A stretch of DNA of 64,000 nucleotides from Argyresthia goedartella (lineage: Eukaryota > Arthropoda > Insecta > Lepidoptera > Argyresthiidae), in assembly GCA_949825045.1 (NCBI GenBank), contig OX463808.1, positions 25,667,674-25,731,673 of the forward strand, in the 5' to 3' direction. A program made the translations under genes and the position numbers. Under the pieces are notes generated by a model. It searched no databases, was not told the origin of the DNA, and was given only the letters and a program-made list of their open reading frames with translations. Shown piece after piece: positions 21,830 through 35,989 of this stretch; position 1 is the stretch's first letter, and each line of letters starts with the position of its first letter.

Positions 21830-22200
21830 GTGATCCGTACCCAAAGGGTAAAAACGGGACCCCATTACTAAAACTCCGCTGTCCGTCTGTCTGTCTGTCT
21901 GTCTGTCTCTGTCACCAGGCTGTATCTCATGAACCGTGGTAGTTAGACAGTTGAAATTTTCACAGATGATGTATTTCTGTTGCTGCTATAATCAAAAACC
22001 AAAAAAAAAGAATAAAATAAATATTTAAGGGGGCTCCCATACAACAATTCTTTCAATACCACATACAAACTAATGAATACAAACTAATGGTTAAGAACAT
22101 GGAGTGTGAAAGTAGCCGCACAAATAACTTTGTAAGCAACATTTTGCTATGTTAAATCCAAACTATTCTCTTCACCCCATCCACCATTGTACGGTTTTTG
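21830..22200 (+). mobile_element. GTCY-microsatellite MITE-like repeat, copy B
   Basis: It shares ccgtacccaaagggt, an accccattactaaaactccg block, a (gtct)n run at about 21883-21908, caccaggctgtatctca and atatttaagggggctcccat with copies A and C, but is more diverged and lacks a clear right terminus. Confidence 0.7.
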
Positions 22201-22725
22201 ATTGATTTTGTTTATTTGTTATTTATTTTCTATCTACCTACCACATATTTTATTCTGTGAACAGAAACATAACTACACAGAGTACATTATTTAGTCTATC
22301 TATACATACACTGACAGCACTGACAGAAGAAGGGTGGATGGAGATTATCGTTGTAATTTGTAAACATTTTGACCAACAAACGTTGCTTTCACAGAGTACC
22401 TTGTTATATACTGAAAGTTGCTATAAAGTAGGTAATAAAATCGTGTTACAAATGCTTGTATAATGTGCGGCGTATAAGGTGAACCGACTTGCCCGCGAAT
22501 AACGTATCGCATAATCATTCAGAGTAGATAATGCATTTTCGGCCTAAGTCGACCAGTTGATAAGAAACATACGATAGTATTATAATATCTGTGACGATAC
22601 CTACCGATAGCAAAGAGTTATTATACATTTATAGTTTATTTACCTCAATTTGGATGAAGGTTGCCGAAAGGCAAGTGAAGTACTGTTAATTTGGGACCGG
22701 CAAGGCTATCTGCAACGGGTAGGCT
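22201..22725 (+). promoter_or_regulatory. DGAT1 upstream region and probable 5' UTR
   Basis: No coding sequence is supportable. If transcription starts upstream, an 11-codon upstream ORF (ATG 22654, TAA 22687-22689) precedes the DGAT1 ATG. A possible 3' splice site, gggtag, lies just before the ATG at 22717-22722, so a non-coding first exon upstream is possible. No clear TATA box or initiator could be chosen from several candidates. Confidence 0.3.
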
Positions 22726-22841
22726 ATGTCTACCGACACCGAGGACAACTCCCTGAGGTGCAGAAGGGCACAGAGTGTCACGACAGCAGAGGAGATATCA
22801 GCGAAGGAAAAGAAGGCCAGAAAACTACAGTATGATAAACC
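22726..22841 (+). CDS. DGAT1: DGAT1 exon 1 (start)
   Basis: It begins at the ATG of [16 protein letters not shown] and ends at AAACC before donor GTGAGT, two bases into codon 39. [13 protein letters not shown] followed by a lysine-rich stretch is the usual cytosolic N-terminus of insect DGAT1. Frame and splice phase match exon 2. Confidence 0.9.
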
Positions 22842-25800
22842 GTGAGTATTTACTATTAATCAAGTTTTACCTTCTAGTGATCCAGTTTGTATGGTGTTAT
22901 GAGGTTATTGTGTGTTAGGAATATTTAGTTGATTAAATTTTACAGGACATGCTGTAAACAGCAGGCCTTGGAAATTTTATGAGTATATTTATAGCATTCT
23001 ATGCTGATATTAGCAATCTTAATCTATTGTCATAGATAGTTGCTAACAAAAAATTAATGTGAGGACTGAGGTACCAAGCTCGGGTTTTTGATTTAAGTTA
23101 CCAGGGATTTAGTAAAAGTCTCCATGTAATTGTAAAATAAATCTTGGTATTTTTAAAAATAATACTTAGAAGATACAGCCCTTAAAGTGTGGTCCCTCAG
23201 TCCTCACAGCCCATTTGCCAGATCTCAGAAAATAACCAAATTATGAATAAAATGTGATTACATGCCTTTAGTAAAAATCTTACCAAGCTTAATTACCTAA
23301 AAACACCTTCAAAATGTCAATAATTAAAACCCCATTACAATTTGACTGTGAATAATTGAATGTGAAGTATTTATATATAAATACTTCACATTCAATTATT
23401 TTTTAACAATTTTTTTAACAACATTTAACAATTTTTTAAATATGCTATATATAGCATATTTAAAAAATTGTTGAATGAATCAATATATATAAACATTTTT
23501 TTGCATCCATATAAAAATGGCGTGGAGCGAGTGAGAAAAATGATAGTTCTGTCTAACTTGCTACTTCAGTTCACTGCTATACTGTTCTACTTCTATAGCC
23601 GCTAGACTATCACGCGGACACATTTTGACCAATGCAAAATACCCCAGTCTGTCACGCGGACACATTTTGACCGATGCATAAAAGGCGATAAATAAGGATC
23701 GTTATTTAATCAAAGCGTTTGTCTATCTTGCTCAAACTTCCACTAAACGTGGCCGAAAGAAGGAGAAAGGCATAACATCCTTTGTTTCTACTCTAAAGCA
23801 AGCATTAGTGGTTGACCGAGGCAATGAAATATTGCGCTGTCAGTCACGTGCCAGCGCTTATTGAGTGGTGGTGTGGTTGTGGTGATTGCTTTCCAGGATT
23901 ATTGTATTGGGAGGCATGTTATTGTTATTTATTTATGTGCGATAACATATTTAGATGTAAATAAACTACAAACATGCTATATTTTTTAATTTTTAACGAC
24001 CTTTCTACAATAATTGGAAAAAAAAAATATTTAAAATTAGATTTAAAATAAAAATTAAAATATATTGCTAGGCAAAACTAGACTATTCTTTTTTATCCGG
24101 TAGCTTATTTAAAAGCCATTCCAACGATATAACTTTCTTAGAGAGCTCCCATAGAAAAAATAGAGATATCGTCATTATGAAACGGGACGTTAGCGCGCGG
24201 AGTTCGCGTGCGACCCCATGACAGAAGCGGCCATTTTGCATTTTTTGGTTTGACAGTACAGAGGATAGCATTCTATGTCACAATGCAATGAATTATGTAC
24301 CTACAAATGAACACAACGGGTTGGTTTTCCAACACTGACAGTTTGATACTTAGTAAAATTGGTTACTAGGGGGTAGATGGGGTTTACCTTGAACCATTTA
24401 TCCAGTTTTTTATATTATTAAATAAATTTATAAATTTTGGCTAAGATGAATGTCAATTAGACTTAGAATGTGTGGAACGGAACGTACCGTCGCTGTTTGA
24501 ACGTAAAAAAATGTTGCTGGGTTAGTGTGTGTGTGTCAAGTCATTCCGTTTTTCTTCGAGTTGCGTGAATTTTCTCTCTTGCTTGTTTTGTGCTATTTCG
24601 ACGACTTTTGCTGTGTTGTTGGACTTCAGGGCAAAGACTGGAGGGCCAAATACTGCGGCAGCTTAGGTGAAGGGTAAAGGGGGTGAGCGAAGCGAAGCCC
24701 CCTTTATCCTTCGTATTAGGTTGAACATGTAAGAACAACAAAAATACTTAAAACATAATAGGTGTTTGCTGATCCTTTTTTGCTGTGAAAATCAGTATTT
24801 TTGATGTGCAATTAAATACTTGCCTTTTTATGAGCTCTAGTAGCTGGAGCTAAGGCGATTTCGAACATCAATACTACAAACAATGACTTTTTGTAAAAAT
24901 CGATTTTCGAAAAATGAATTTTTGAAAATTCATAACAAAAAAACCATGCATTTCCTAGACTGGATATTTTACAGGAGGGGTTACCTACCCTCCCCCCTCC
25001 CCCTCCCCCCTCCCCCTCCCCCCCCTCCCCCTCCCCCTCCCAACCTCGTACGAAACTGTCACTGTTGGAAAACTTTCCCCAACCAGAACCTCTAGCATGA
25101 GTTATTATATATTTGTAGTTCTTCTTATAGCTTTCTAACACATGTATGGTGCTGCAAGCATATTTTTGGGGTTCCGTACCGTGAAGGAAAATGAGGAACC
25201 CTTAGAGGATCACTTCGTTGTCCGTCCCTCCATCAGTCTATCACTACCCTTTTACTCAGAAACGCTGAAGGTATCAAGTTGAAATTGATATCAATTAGTC
25301 AAGTCTATGGACCCTTGGAGGCGTGATAAAATTAAATTTCTAGGACCTGCAATCAAAAAATATGACCGTGCAAATTTTCTGAATTTGTAGGAATTCGCAA
25401 GGGAATCAAAAGGAAATCAAAACCTATTAGGTATTTCCCATTGACTTAGTACCATGAAATATGGCATGATGCATGGTCTTAGAGCACCAGTAAAGGGAAA
25501 ACTATAAAAATAAAAGAACTTGTACAGATTGTAGGTTTTTTGTAGTCGCATGGAGCAGTCTCACCGAGGTTGGTCCTAATATACGGGAGTCTAAAAGTGG
25601 GTATGTCTCGAGATGGTCTGATGTTGAGTTTTTGGAATGAAAAGTTAAGCTTAATTCCAACAATAAAGGTTCTGACACGGAGTTGTTTACAAGTTTGTTT
25701 TCAATGATTCCACTTGCATTCAAAACGGTTGACTTAAGTTTATACGTTTCAACATATATAAATTTATAGGTGTAGAATTTTTGACTTTTAAGGGCTTAAT

Positions 25801-28800
25801 GGTTGGATTTAAGCTAGAGAAGAGATATTTTTAATTGTTAGTTTTTATTTCGAGTAATCCACCTCATAACGGTGTTTTGACGACGTCCGAAATATACCTG
25901 AAAGAACCCTGAAATTTGGTCGGCTAATTAAAAGTCATCCTATATTATAAAACCATTATAATACTATGATAGTACCATCAAAATGGCTAGCCGGACTTCT
26001 ACAATAAATTATTGTTGGATTGGTCTTGGCAACTTAAGTTTTTTAATTGACGGCACAAAACCATTATTTTTGATGGTGTCCGAATCGTCACTTTAAAATA
26101 TGAATATCTAAATGGGTCAATTCGGAAACAGTGTCCTATAGCTTGTCAAATTCGTAGGTAGCACTCCCATGGTCTCCGGGCGACGGGGGAAGAAAGATAC
26201 GGGGGCTGCGAGGGCTGGAAAGAAGAGCGCGGGCGGTTCCTACTACGCGCCCCGCCGCCCGCGCTCTTCTTTCCCGCCCCCGCATCTTTGTCCCTCGTCG
26301 CCCGCAGACCATGGGAGTGCTACGTACGAATTTGACAAGCTATAGTAATTTGTGTCCCAAACGTCAGCAAGCCTAATTGACATGATTCCAGATGCCACAT
26401 TCCGAGAGACTCATTGTTCTCATGGACATCCGAGTTCACAAACTTTACGGGTCTGGTCAACTGGGGCTTCCTTATGCTCACCATCGGAGGACTGCGCCTT
26501 GGACTTGAGAACTTGTTGAAGTGAGTGGTTATTTTTACTAGAGCTAAACCGAATATTCATAAACTAATTGGTATTCGGCCTATTCGGCCTTAATTTACTA
26601 TTCGGCCGAATACCGAATACGAAAGATGGAATGTCTGTTTTATTGAAGTTATAAATAACATGTAATCATGCTTCGGAAGAAATAAAACTTTTATTCATAT
26701 CATCACAAAATACTATAAATAAAAATCATTTTATTATGTATTATCATCACAAAATATCTATAAATAAAAATAAACCAGAAATTAAACCACATTATGGTTT
26801 AATTTCAAACCCAACCGTCAACCTGTTTGACCGGTATTCCTTGTTAACAAGATAACTTTCTCACAACTGAACTGATTTTAACAAAATTTATCTAAGACCC
26901 ATCGCAGAGAAGAGCACTACCATTTACAGAAAAATGCGTCACAATTAAATCCGTCCACCGTTTGTTCGCTAGAGTGCCACGGACAGACATACAAACAGAA
27001 CGAATGAAGGAAAGACAGACGCTTCTAACTTATAAAACTCCTCTTTTGGTCATCGGCAAGAAAAAGTATATGGTTAACATACTTTTTTATAAAGTAACAA
27101 CAAAAATACTAGTAACATCTGAAATGAACCAGGGGTGATGAATGAACACATTTATTTCTGCGTTTTTAGGCAAAACGCTTGTTTTTATATATGTCACCAT
27201 AAGATAGCCAAAACCGTTAGTTGATAAACTATTATAAGTCGTCGGCCGATTGTCCAATTCGGTAGATCATAATGTGCTTCGGCATATCATGATATGGTGG
27301 CATTTCATGATCCGCCATGTAAAATCCGCCTTATTCAAGCCCAACGTTCGACGATTCCCAACCTATAGCTCGGCATATCGAAAAATAGGGTGATAGATAA
27401 TAGATTTGGTTCGGTAGGTTGAGTAGAATGTCTATGTGCAACCAGCGGAGCGAGCTTGCGACTGAAAGTAATGAAAAGCCAAATTTGGCTAGAGTAAGTT
27501 ATTTTAACAAAATTTCAGCTGTGTGATAGGATAGGTTGGAACTTCGAAGCAAAACCGGAGCTTAAAAACAACATTTAATAATAAGGGTAATAAAGTCTCT
27601 AAAATATCATACTCGGATACCCAATAGTAGACCACCGACTCCCGTGTGATGGCCATCCTACTTTTCTTGATGTGGTTTATTTATAACCTAAGAAAAATAT
27701 TTATTGATAATTATTTTTAACAGTAGGTATACAGAAATAGTCATCTACCATAAATGTAACAACAAAAAAAAAACATTGTAAAAATGAAATAAATATTTAT
27801 AATCGTAAAATTTTAACTATTTTACGATGTGACATTTTATCTTTTGGCCATATCGTGATGTGGCCAAGCGTTTAACTGGGAATATCGACAAACGTTTGGT
27901 TCTCATTGATCTGCCCGATTTTGGTTTGGGCACATCATGAGGTGCCCCATAGACAACGGCGTATTTCATGAAACGCCGCCATATCGTAATACACATTAAC
28001 ATATACAGTCGGCCGCCGACATATACAAGGCCAGCTTCCGTCCGCGAAAACACAAACAAGTTATGTCTTGAAAATATGATGAAATTGCACTAAGTCCTGC
28101 TGAATATTCGGCTATTCCGTTCGTGTGGCAGCCGAATATTCGGCATTTAGTATTCGGTTAAATCACTATTCGTTTCAGCTCTAATATTTACATAGGTAAT
28201 AATCATAATCATATGCCTAATTTCTACTGAATTGTGCATAAAATTTTATAATTTTAAACTAAGGCTGCTATTTCTTTAGATATGGGTTGACGGGACAAAC
28301 AAATTATGATCACCTTATTGACCTTTGAATGTAACTTATATTTTCCAGGTATGGAGTTCGAGTCAACCCTATTGAGTGGATTATTCTGCTGACTGGCTAT
28401 AATGAGGGAAATAATCGTCAATATCCATCTGTGATTTTGGTAATATGTGAGTATAAACGAAGTAATACTCAAGCTCTCTATCCTAAAGGGGGCCCAGTAT
28501 CAAGGGATGAATTTCTTGCTCTTTTGTCCTCAATATTATTTTGTAGTATGTCCTTCTCCAAATGTGACTTGTTTAATGTTTTTATGTTGTTATTTCTAGT
28601 TGGTGTTGTTCCCCCAGTACTGAGTTTGTTAATTGAAAAGGGAATAGCGGCAGTGAGTATTCACTATTTACTTTTACTTCATGTACTACTTTCCACCATT
28701 TTGGTATTTTTAGGTACATCATCTGTTCTGATTTATATATTTTCAGGCAGTTGTGTCTGAGACGCTCGGGGTGATGCTGCAAATATCAAATATCCTCTTT

Positions 28801-31800
28801 GTTATCACATTGCCTGTGGCTGTTATACATCACAAGGGGCAAGATTTCAGTTTTGGTAAGAATATATTACAATATGTGGATTTTATAAAATAGGATATTA
28901 ACTAAAGCAGCATATTACATCTTAATCAGAAGCATAGTCCATTTTTCGAAGTTTAACCAGACCACAGCTAGCTTAGTGTAGTTTGTGGCCGATCATTCAA
29001 CTTTTAATAAACTAGTGGTGTGGTGTGGTGTGAGAACATTAGACCTCGCGTGTTTAAAAGTTCAAGCTTGTAGGTTTGTTAGAAATACATTAGAATTTTG
29101 CTGATCGATAATGAGTCAGTCAGTGACAAAATGAAGGAACTTTGAACGGCTGTTGTTCGAAGCCATTGGTGCAAATTGATTGAATTTTGGGAACTTGCTT
29201 ATTAAATTGTGGCCTATTAGTCACAGAAAATTCAGGTGTCTAGCTTTATCTGCAACACTACTAGCATTACCCCAAAGTGCTTCCCCCTCCAATCCCTTTA
29301 GATTGTATTCGCAGCATCTTGTGTAGAATGAAGTCCTCAGTGTGCCTCTCAAATGTTTGATTGAAATCCGTCGATACATAACGCTGCAGCAAACTTCCCC
29401 CATTCCCTTTTTCCCCCAATCCAAAATGGCGATCGTCTAAAAAAATATATATCAAGGAACTTGTGTGCCAATATTTTCAAAATCGGTTGAAAAACGCGAC
29501 CTGTACCTGTAGGCGAAAAATGGCATTTTTGACCAATCTCGAAACTGGACGCTTCGCACGTTCAGTCAATTTATTAGGAGTCTTGTAGTGTTTAACTAAT
29601 GTTTGTCTAGCCGAGTGGTTGATATTCTGCCTAAACCAGATAACTATTGAATATTCAAATCCTAGTTTGGTTGTTGTGAGAATGAATCGTTTTCTCCAGA
29701 AACAATACAAGTGCCTGTGTAGGACATGAGCCATATGAAGGCCAGCTCTCAACAGCCGTAAAAGAGCTGAAACCAAAATCGGTCAGAACCATGTTGAGGA
29801 TAATGTCGTGCCTCTTGTTTCCAGTTGGCATCACAACGGTATGCATGCTGTACCTGATTCTCTTCCTCAAGTTGTGGAGCTACGTGCAGACGAACCAGTG
29901 GTGTCGCGATGGCGTCGCGAAGGGACGGCATGCCATCAGCAAGCTGCGCAGACAGAGCCTTTCTGCTCCTAACTGGAGTAAGTATTCATATATCACAAAG
30001 TTAAGTTGGCACCCGCGAGGAATGCGTTTGCCCTCCCTCTCGCTCACTCTCGCCCTCGATGGGTCAGTGACGGACGCTATGACGTCATCAGAGCGCTGAA
30101 AATGTCGGCCCCTACCACACCCTATTGGGAAAATAATACATTAGATGTTATATCATGTTTAAAATATATGAAGTCTGATCTCTATTGAGTATCAAAGTCC
30201 AAAACGAAATAATTACTTATCCTGTGATGAAATGGGTAATACTGCATCCTCTAATGTGTACTTGTCATATATTGAGCATAACAACTTATGCAAGTTCCGT
30301 TTTGATGGTAATATTGAATTTACAGACGTTCTTCACGCGGAGGACGATCGTAAGTAAAAATAGTGGTTACAATCTCCTTCTTTTGCACGATCTGTCCTTT
30401 TTGCATAGGTTTTCATTGTATCTAATTTTATAGCTTTTGTACATATATTTTTATGTGCGTTTTCTTCTATTTGTGTTTTATGCTCCTTTACATTCCAGCG
30501 ATTCTAGCCAAATTAAACTAAACAATTTATACGTAATTACAAAATACATTCTCACAGCTCCATAGTCATTGATACGACCTACCTACTTTCCTCTCGATTA
30601 CTTACTTATCACAAATGTAAATTTTCAACTTCTTTTCTTAACGTCACATCTTTATCATAAATGCTTATATACGAGTAGAACTAGACCAAATGTAGACTGT
30701 TGGTAAATAATGATATCGACACAATGTTGAATTAGCCATATTAGTTCAATACCCTGATTAGTTCTACTTTATCTTATCTGACAGTTTTCATCAATTACTT
30801 AGTACGTTTTTCTGCTTACCTAAGTATGCTTTTTAGACTGCACTGAACGTTGGTGGTGGTTTATGTAATCATCTTATTTAGTTACTTGTATGTAGGATTA
30901 GCACTTTTCTACATCTTTCCGCAAATTCCGTGCTTAAGCTTCCACTTTTAAAACATAACTAGAGAGGAGATGCGTAGTATCACAGATACTATAATACTTC
31001 GACACATCACAACATGGAGTTCGCGCCAAGTATTTTTTGCTCTGAGCGACCTATGACCTCTCTTTCTCGCAAAGGTTAAGGTGGGATGTGAGAGAGAGGT
31101 GGCCTGTTTGTATCACCAACGGAAAAACAATAGCGATACCTACAACTACAACTAGGAGCATTTCACGAGGACTCACCACTCCCCCTTGCAGAGACAATAG
31201 AAGAGGAGAAGAACGGTGACCCGGCTGCCTCCGCTCTCGTCAAATATCCAGAAAACCTGAACCTGAAAGACCTGTTTTATTTCCTCCTGGCCCCGACCAT
31301 GTGCTATGAATTGAATTTTCCCCGCACGACACGGTTAGTTTGGTTTTGCTTGTAGTACTATTCGTGCTTGTCCTGCATGCACATGCTTGATTTATATGCT
31401 TGCCAAAGTTTGCCGAATTCTCAAAAATCCCGGCAAATGTAGTTGAACCGTGACACACACAACAAACTCACGCAAGGCAACATAAACGCTCCGTTTATAA
31501 GTTGATGTTTGTGGGAGTTTGGCAAATCTTTGCTAGTACTTATACATAAACATAAACATAAACATTCATATACAGGCACATATAATGTCACACACATATA
31601 AACATCCAAGACCTGCACCCGTAGCATGCCGAGCGCGGGGGAGGGGGGGGGGGGGTGTCGCGAAAGGTGAGGGAGCTTTATATAGCGCATAGCTCTGCCC
31701 CTCACTTTCCCGCGTCAATACACCCCGCGGGGTCGCCATGCTACGGGTGTCTGGGTTTTTTTAGGGTTCCGTACCCGAAGGGTTCCAAACGGGACCCTAT

Positions 31801-34800
31801 TACTAAGACTCCGCTGTCCGTCCGTCCGTCCGTCCGTCCGTCTGTCACCAGGCTGTATCTCAAGAACCTAGCTAGCTAGAGAGTTGAAATTTTCACAGAT
31901 TATGTATTTATGTTGCCGCTATAACAACAAATACTAAAAAACAGGATAAAAGAAATATTTAAGGGGGCTCCCATACAACAATTCTTTCAATACCACATAC
32001 AAACTTATGGATGCACCTGGTTACGTACATGGAGTGTGAAAATAACCGCACCGATAACTTTGTAAACAATATTTTGCTGTGTAAAATCCAAACTATTCAC
32101 TCCACACCATCGCTTCCATTGAACGGTGGTACGGAACCCTTCGTGCGTGATTTAGACTCGCACTTGACCGGTTTTTAATAATTATATTAACGTGTTTTAA
32201 TTATCACTGTGTATTACCAATCATATTACATGTACCGTAGAGGCAAACACCTTAAATATGTCGCTAATAGCTGCTGACTCCGCCGTGTTCAGTGCTTGCC
32301 TATTTCATAGTCACAAAATTTCATATATATTGCCTTTAGCGGATGTATGTAGGTAATGTTATTTATGCGCTTTGAACTGATTAAACAAGACAACTCAGTC
32401 ACCTGTGATGCTTTTATTTTTAGATCTACTATGTAATGTTACGCTATAGCAAGCGTTTCTAATGATAAGCTGTTCCAACATAGTCATAGCTAGCTAAGCT
32501 AAGGTCAAGGCTTCCAAGGCCAAGTCGATCATACTACTTTTACGGTCGAAGGGTCAGGCATGAATATAATCCCTGTCGGTTTTGCAAGAAACTGACAATG
32601 ACAATGTTCTTTCATTTTCTTCTCTAAATTTAAAAAAAATACATCTTCCATTACAGTTATTATTAAACACTATCTATCTATCTATCTATCTAGCCATCCT
32701 TCTGAACCCACTGTTGAGTAAAGGCCTCCTCCTAATTACCCCCAACCGAACCTCATCCACTGGTACCCGGTGGACTTGGAGATGTCATTGGTCCATCGGC
32801 ATTAAACACGTTATAGAGCAATTTCCATCCGTTGTCCAAAAAATACCCTCATGACTAACCCTGTTACAGCATCCGTAAACGATTCCTGGCCAAGAGGATC
32901 CTAGAGGTGATCTTTGGGTCCCATCTTGTGCTGGCTCTGTTCCAGCAATGGATGATCCCTTCAGTCACCAACTCCGTGGAGCACTTTTCTGACATGGACT
33001 ACCTGAGGATTTTGGAAAGATTGCTCAAGTTGGCTGTGAGTCTACCATCAGATTTTGCGTTTAACAAATAGCAATGCCATTTATAAATACCCGGATGAAT
33101 AATTGCCAACCCAAATTTTAACTTACTCGAAGGTGAGGCACTAGCCCATTAGTAGTACATACTGCACTTTACCACTGAACAGTTGTTGGCCTATTCAACC
33201 ACTGGCGACTAATCCATAAAGACAAAGAATAATCTGTATCACAAGGCAAGACATCGTGGAACTGAAACCTGAGGCTAGCGAGGGATTAAAGCAACAACGC
33301 ATTTAATTCGACATTCAATCTGTTCAGCTAGAAAAACTACTAACATTTTCGGATTGCAATGCATTGAAATCGTGACAAAATTAATGCAATTCTTTTATCT
33401 TTCGAGGTATGTAGGTTAAAGATAGAGCGTAATTAAAACATGTACATACCCTCCCGGCCCCGAATACTTTTAAGTTATCGTGTGTGGCTACCAGCTCTTA
33501 CAACTCTTACAGCACAATCTAATCTGAACAGCCCTGCTTTTGCGTACTATTCTTACGTACGGAAAAGCAGGGCAGTTCAGTTTATTTAGATCCTGCTGTA
33601 AGAGTTGGTAGTAACCCCCCAACGAGCTCTGTGGTCTAATGGGTTTCACGCTTGCTTCTCACAATGGAGATGCAGGTTCGAATCCTGACCGTGTACCTAT
33701 GAGATAATCAAGTTATCTTATTTAATTGCATATCAAAAATACTGATTTTCACAGCAAAAAAGGAAGCAAAAACACATTTTATGTTTTAAGTATTTTTGTT
33801 GTTCTTACATGTTCAAACTAATACGAAGGATAAAGGGGGCTTTGCTTCGCTCACCCCCTTTACCCTTCACATAAGCTACCGCAGTATTTTGCCCTGATAT
33901 TTACTGTGAAAATCAGTATATTTGCTGTGCACATCAGTATTTTTGATGTGCAGTTTAATATTTCCGTTATCAAGTACACTATCGGACGTTCAGTGTTTCG
34001 GATGATACGTTAAGCAGTAGTTCCCGGCTGCTATCGCTATGTGAACGTGGTCGTAAAACCCCTCCACCAGCCCGCACTGAGCCAGCGTGATGGAGTATGG
34101 CCTAATCTTACTCGTATCCGGGCCATAGGCCTGTGGCCCTCGGTGGGTACATTAATGGGCTACATTTATATATTATCCCCAGGTGCCAAACCACTTAATA
34201 TGGCTGTGCTTCTTCTACCTCACGTTCCACTCGTTCCTCAACCTCATGGGCGAGATCCTGCACTTCGCGGACCGGAACTTCTACAGCGACTGGTGGAACG
34301 CGAACAACATCGACGTGTTCTGGCGCACGTGGAACATGCCTGTACACGTGTGGGCCGTGCGGCACGTCTACATACCGATGACGACGGTGGGCTACAGCAA
34401 GTTCCACGCCAGTCTCGTTGTGTTCATCATCTCGGCGTTGTTTCATGAATATCTGGTAATTTGCCAATCTTGTGGTAGATACTTTAAGTTACACTATGCA
34501 GTGTCCATTGTGCATACAAAGCACACACACACACACATTCACTCCTCATCATCATCATCATCAGCCCGGCAGGGAATACCCACTGCTGAGTATAGGCTGT
34601 TCCGTGTCGTGTAGGACCTGTTCAACCCACATCCTTTTTAGGGCTCCGTAGAGAAACAAGGAACCCTTATAGTTTCAAGTCTGTCTGTCAATCCGTCCGT
34701 CCGTCCGTATGTCACATCAACTTTATGCAGAAACTATTAGGACTACAGAGTTGAAACTTGGTATGTAGATGTATTATGTGAAGATGATGATGACTGAAGA

Positions 34801-35915
34801 TGTACATGGAACTGAAAACATTTTTTTTTCCATCAAATCTATATGTGTGGGGTGTCTATTAGTCTTGTGTCGGTCATGTACGAAGAAGGAATAGGAAACG
34901 TTACTGTTCAATGAACGAAAAGAAACGTTACCCTACGCTAATCGGACATTCGGTCTATTAGGACTATTAGGACATCGCTCCGAGAGAGCGGGGCGGCGGG
35001 CGGGAGGCATTGAGCCAAGCCGACTCGCTCTCGCAGACACAGACACGGCATTGACATCTTGTCTAGAATGACAGTCCTAAGCCTGTTTAAGTATGAATGG
35101 AAATCAAATATTATTTAACTTTTTATTTCTGCTATGCAAACAGACACATAGAATTTTATAAATATGTTAATATTATCAGAGTATAATATTCCTCAAGATT
35201 CTGCTCTGCACGAAAAGAAAGCTTAACCTAATAGCTCCATTTTTTATTCAATCCTATGTCATAAATAGTACTAATAAAGCTAAAGTTAGATCTTACTGGT
35301 ACACTGACTGAAATGTCCTAGTACGGAGCGCTCTCTGATGTGATGACCGAGCAGGCATATTTTTTATTCATAAGATCCAACGTCCTAATAGTACTAATAG
35401 AGTTGTTAGAGTGTACTAGTACACTGACTGAAATGTGCTAGTACGGAGCGCTCTCTCTAATGACCGAGCAGGCACAAGACTAGTGTCTATAGATAGGTCT
35501 TTAAGAATGACGTTGAGGTTACTGAAACCATTTTTCCTCAGAGTAAATCGTTAAAGAGACAGAGCAGACCCTTCCAAAGTGAAAAATGTGTGTCCCCCCT
35601 CTAACTTTTAAAGTAACAGAGTGAAAAATCTGCAAAAAATATAAGCTGTGTATCTCAATACACACTCTCAACGAAAATTGATTTGAACATAATAAAATAA
35701 GCAGTTTTTAAGATATAAAACATTTATTAAAAACCGCAAAGATACCTTTGTCATTCATACAAACACTGAAAAACAAAGTAACAGCACAAACATTCACTCA
35801 CATAATAACGACAACGGAACCGTTCATGGGCGAGTCTGACTTGCACTTGGCCACTTTACTGCTATCCTCTCTGTGTCATCAGACCATTTGACAGGTAATC
35901 ACACATGCACACATG

Positions 35916-35949
<34 letters not shown>

Positions 35950-35957
35950 TACACCCT

Positions 35958-35989
<32 letters not shown>

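Noticed and set aside
33622..33700. Possible tRNA with B box ggttcgaatcc
   Set aside because: No complementary acceptor stem. A SINE relative with the same head is at 58533.
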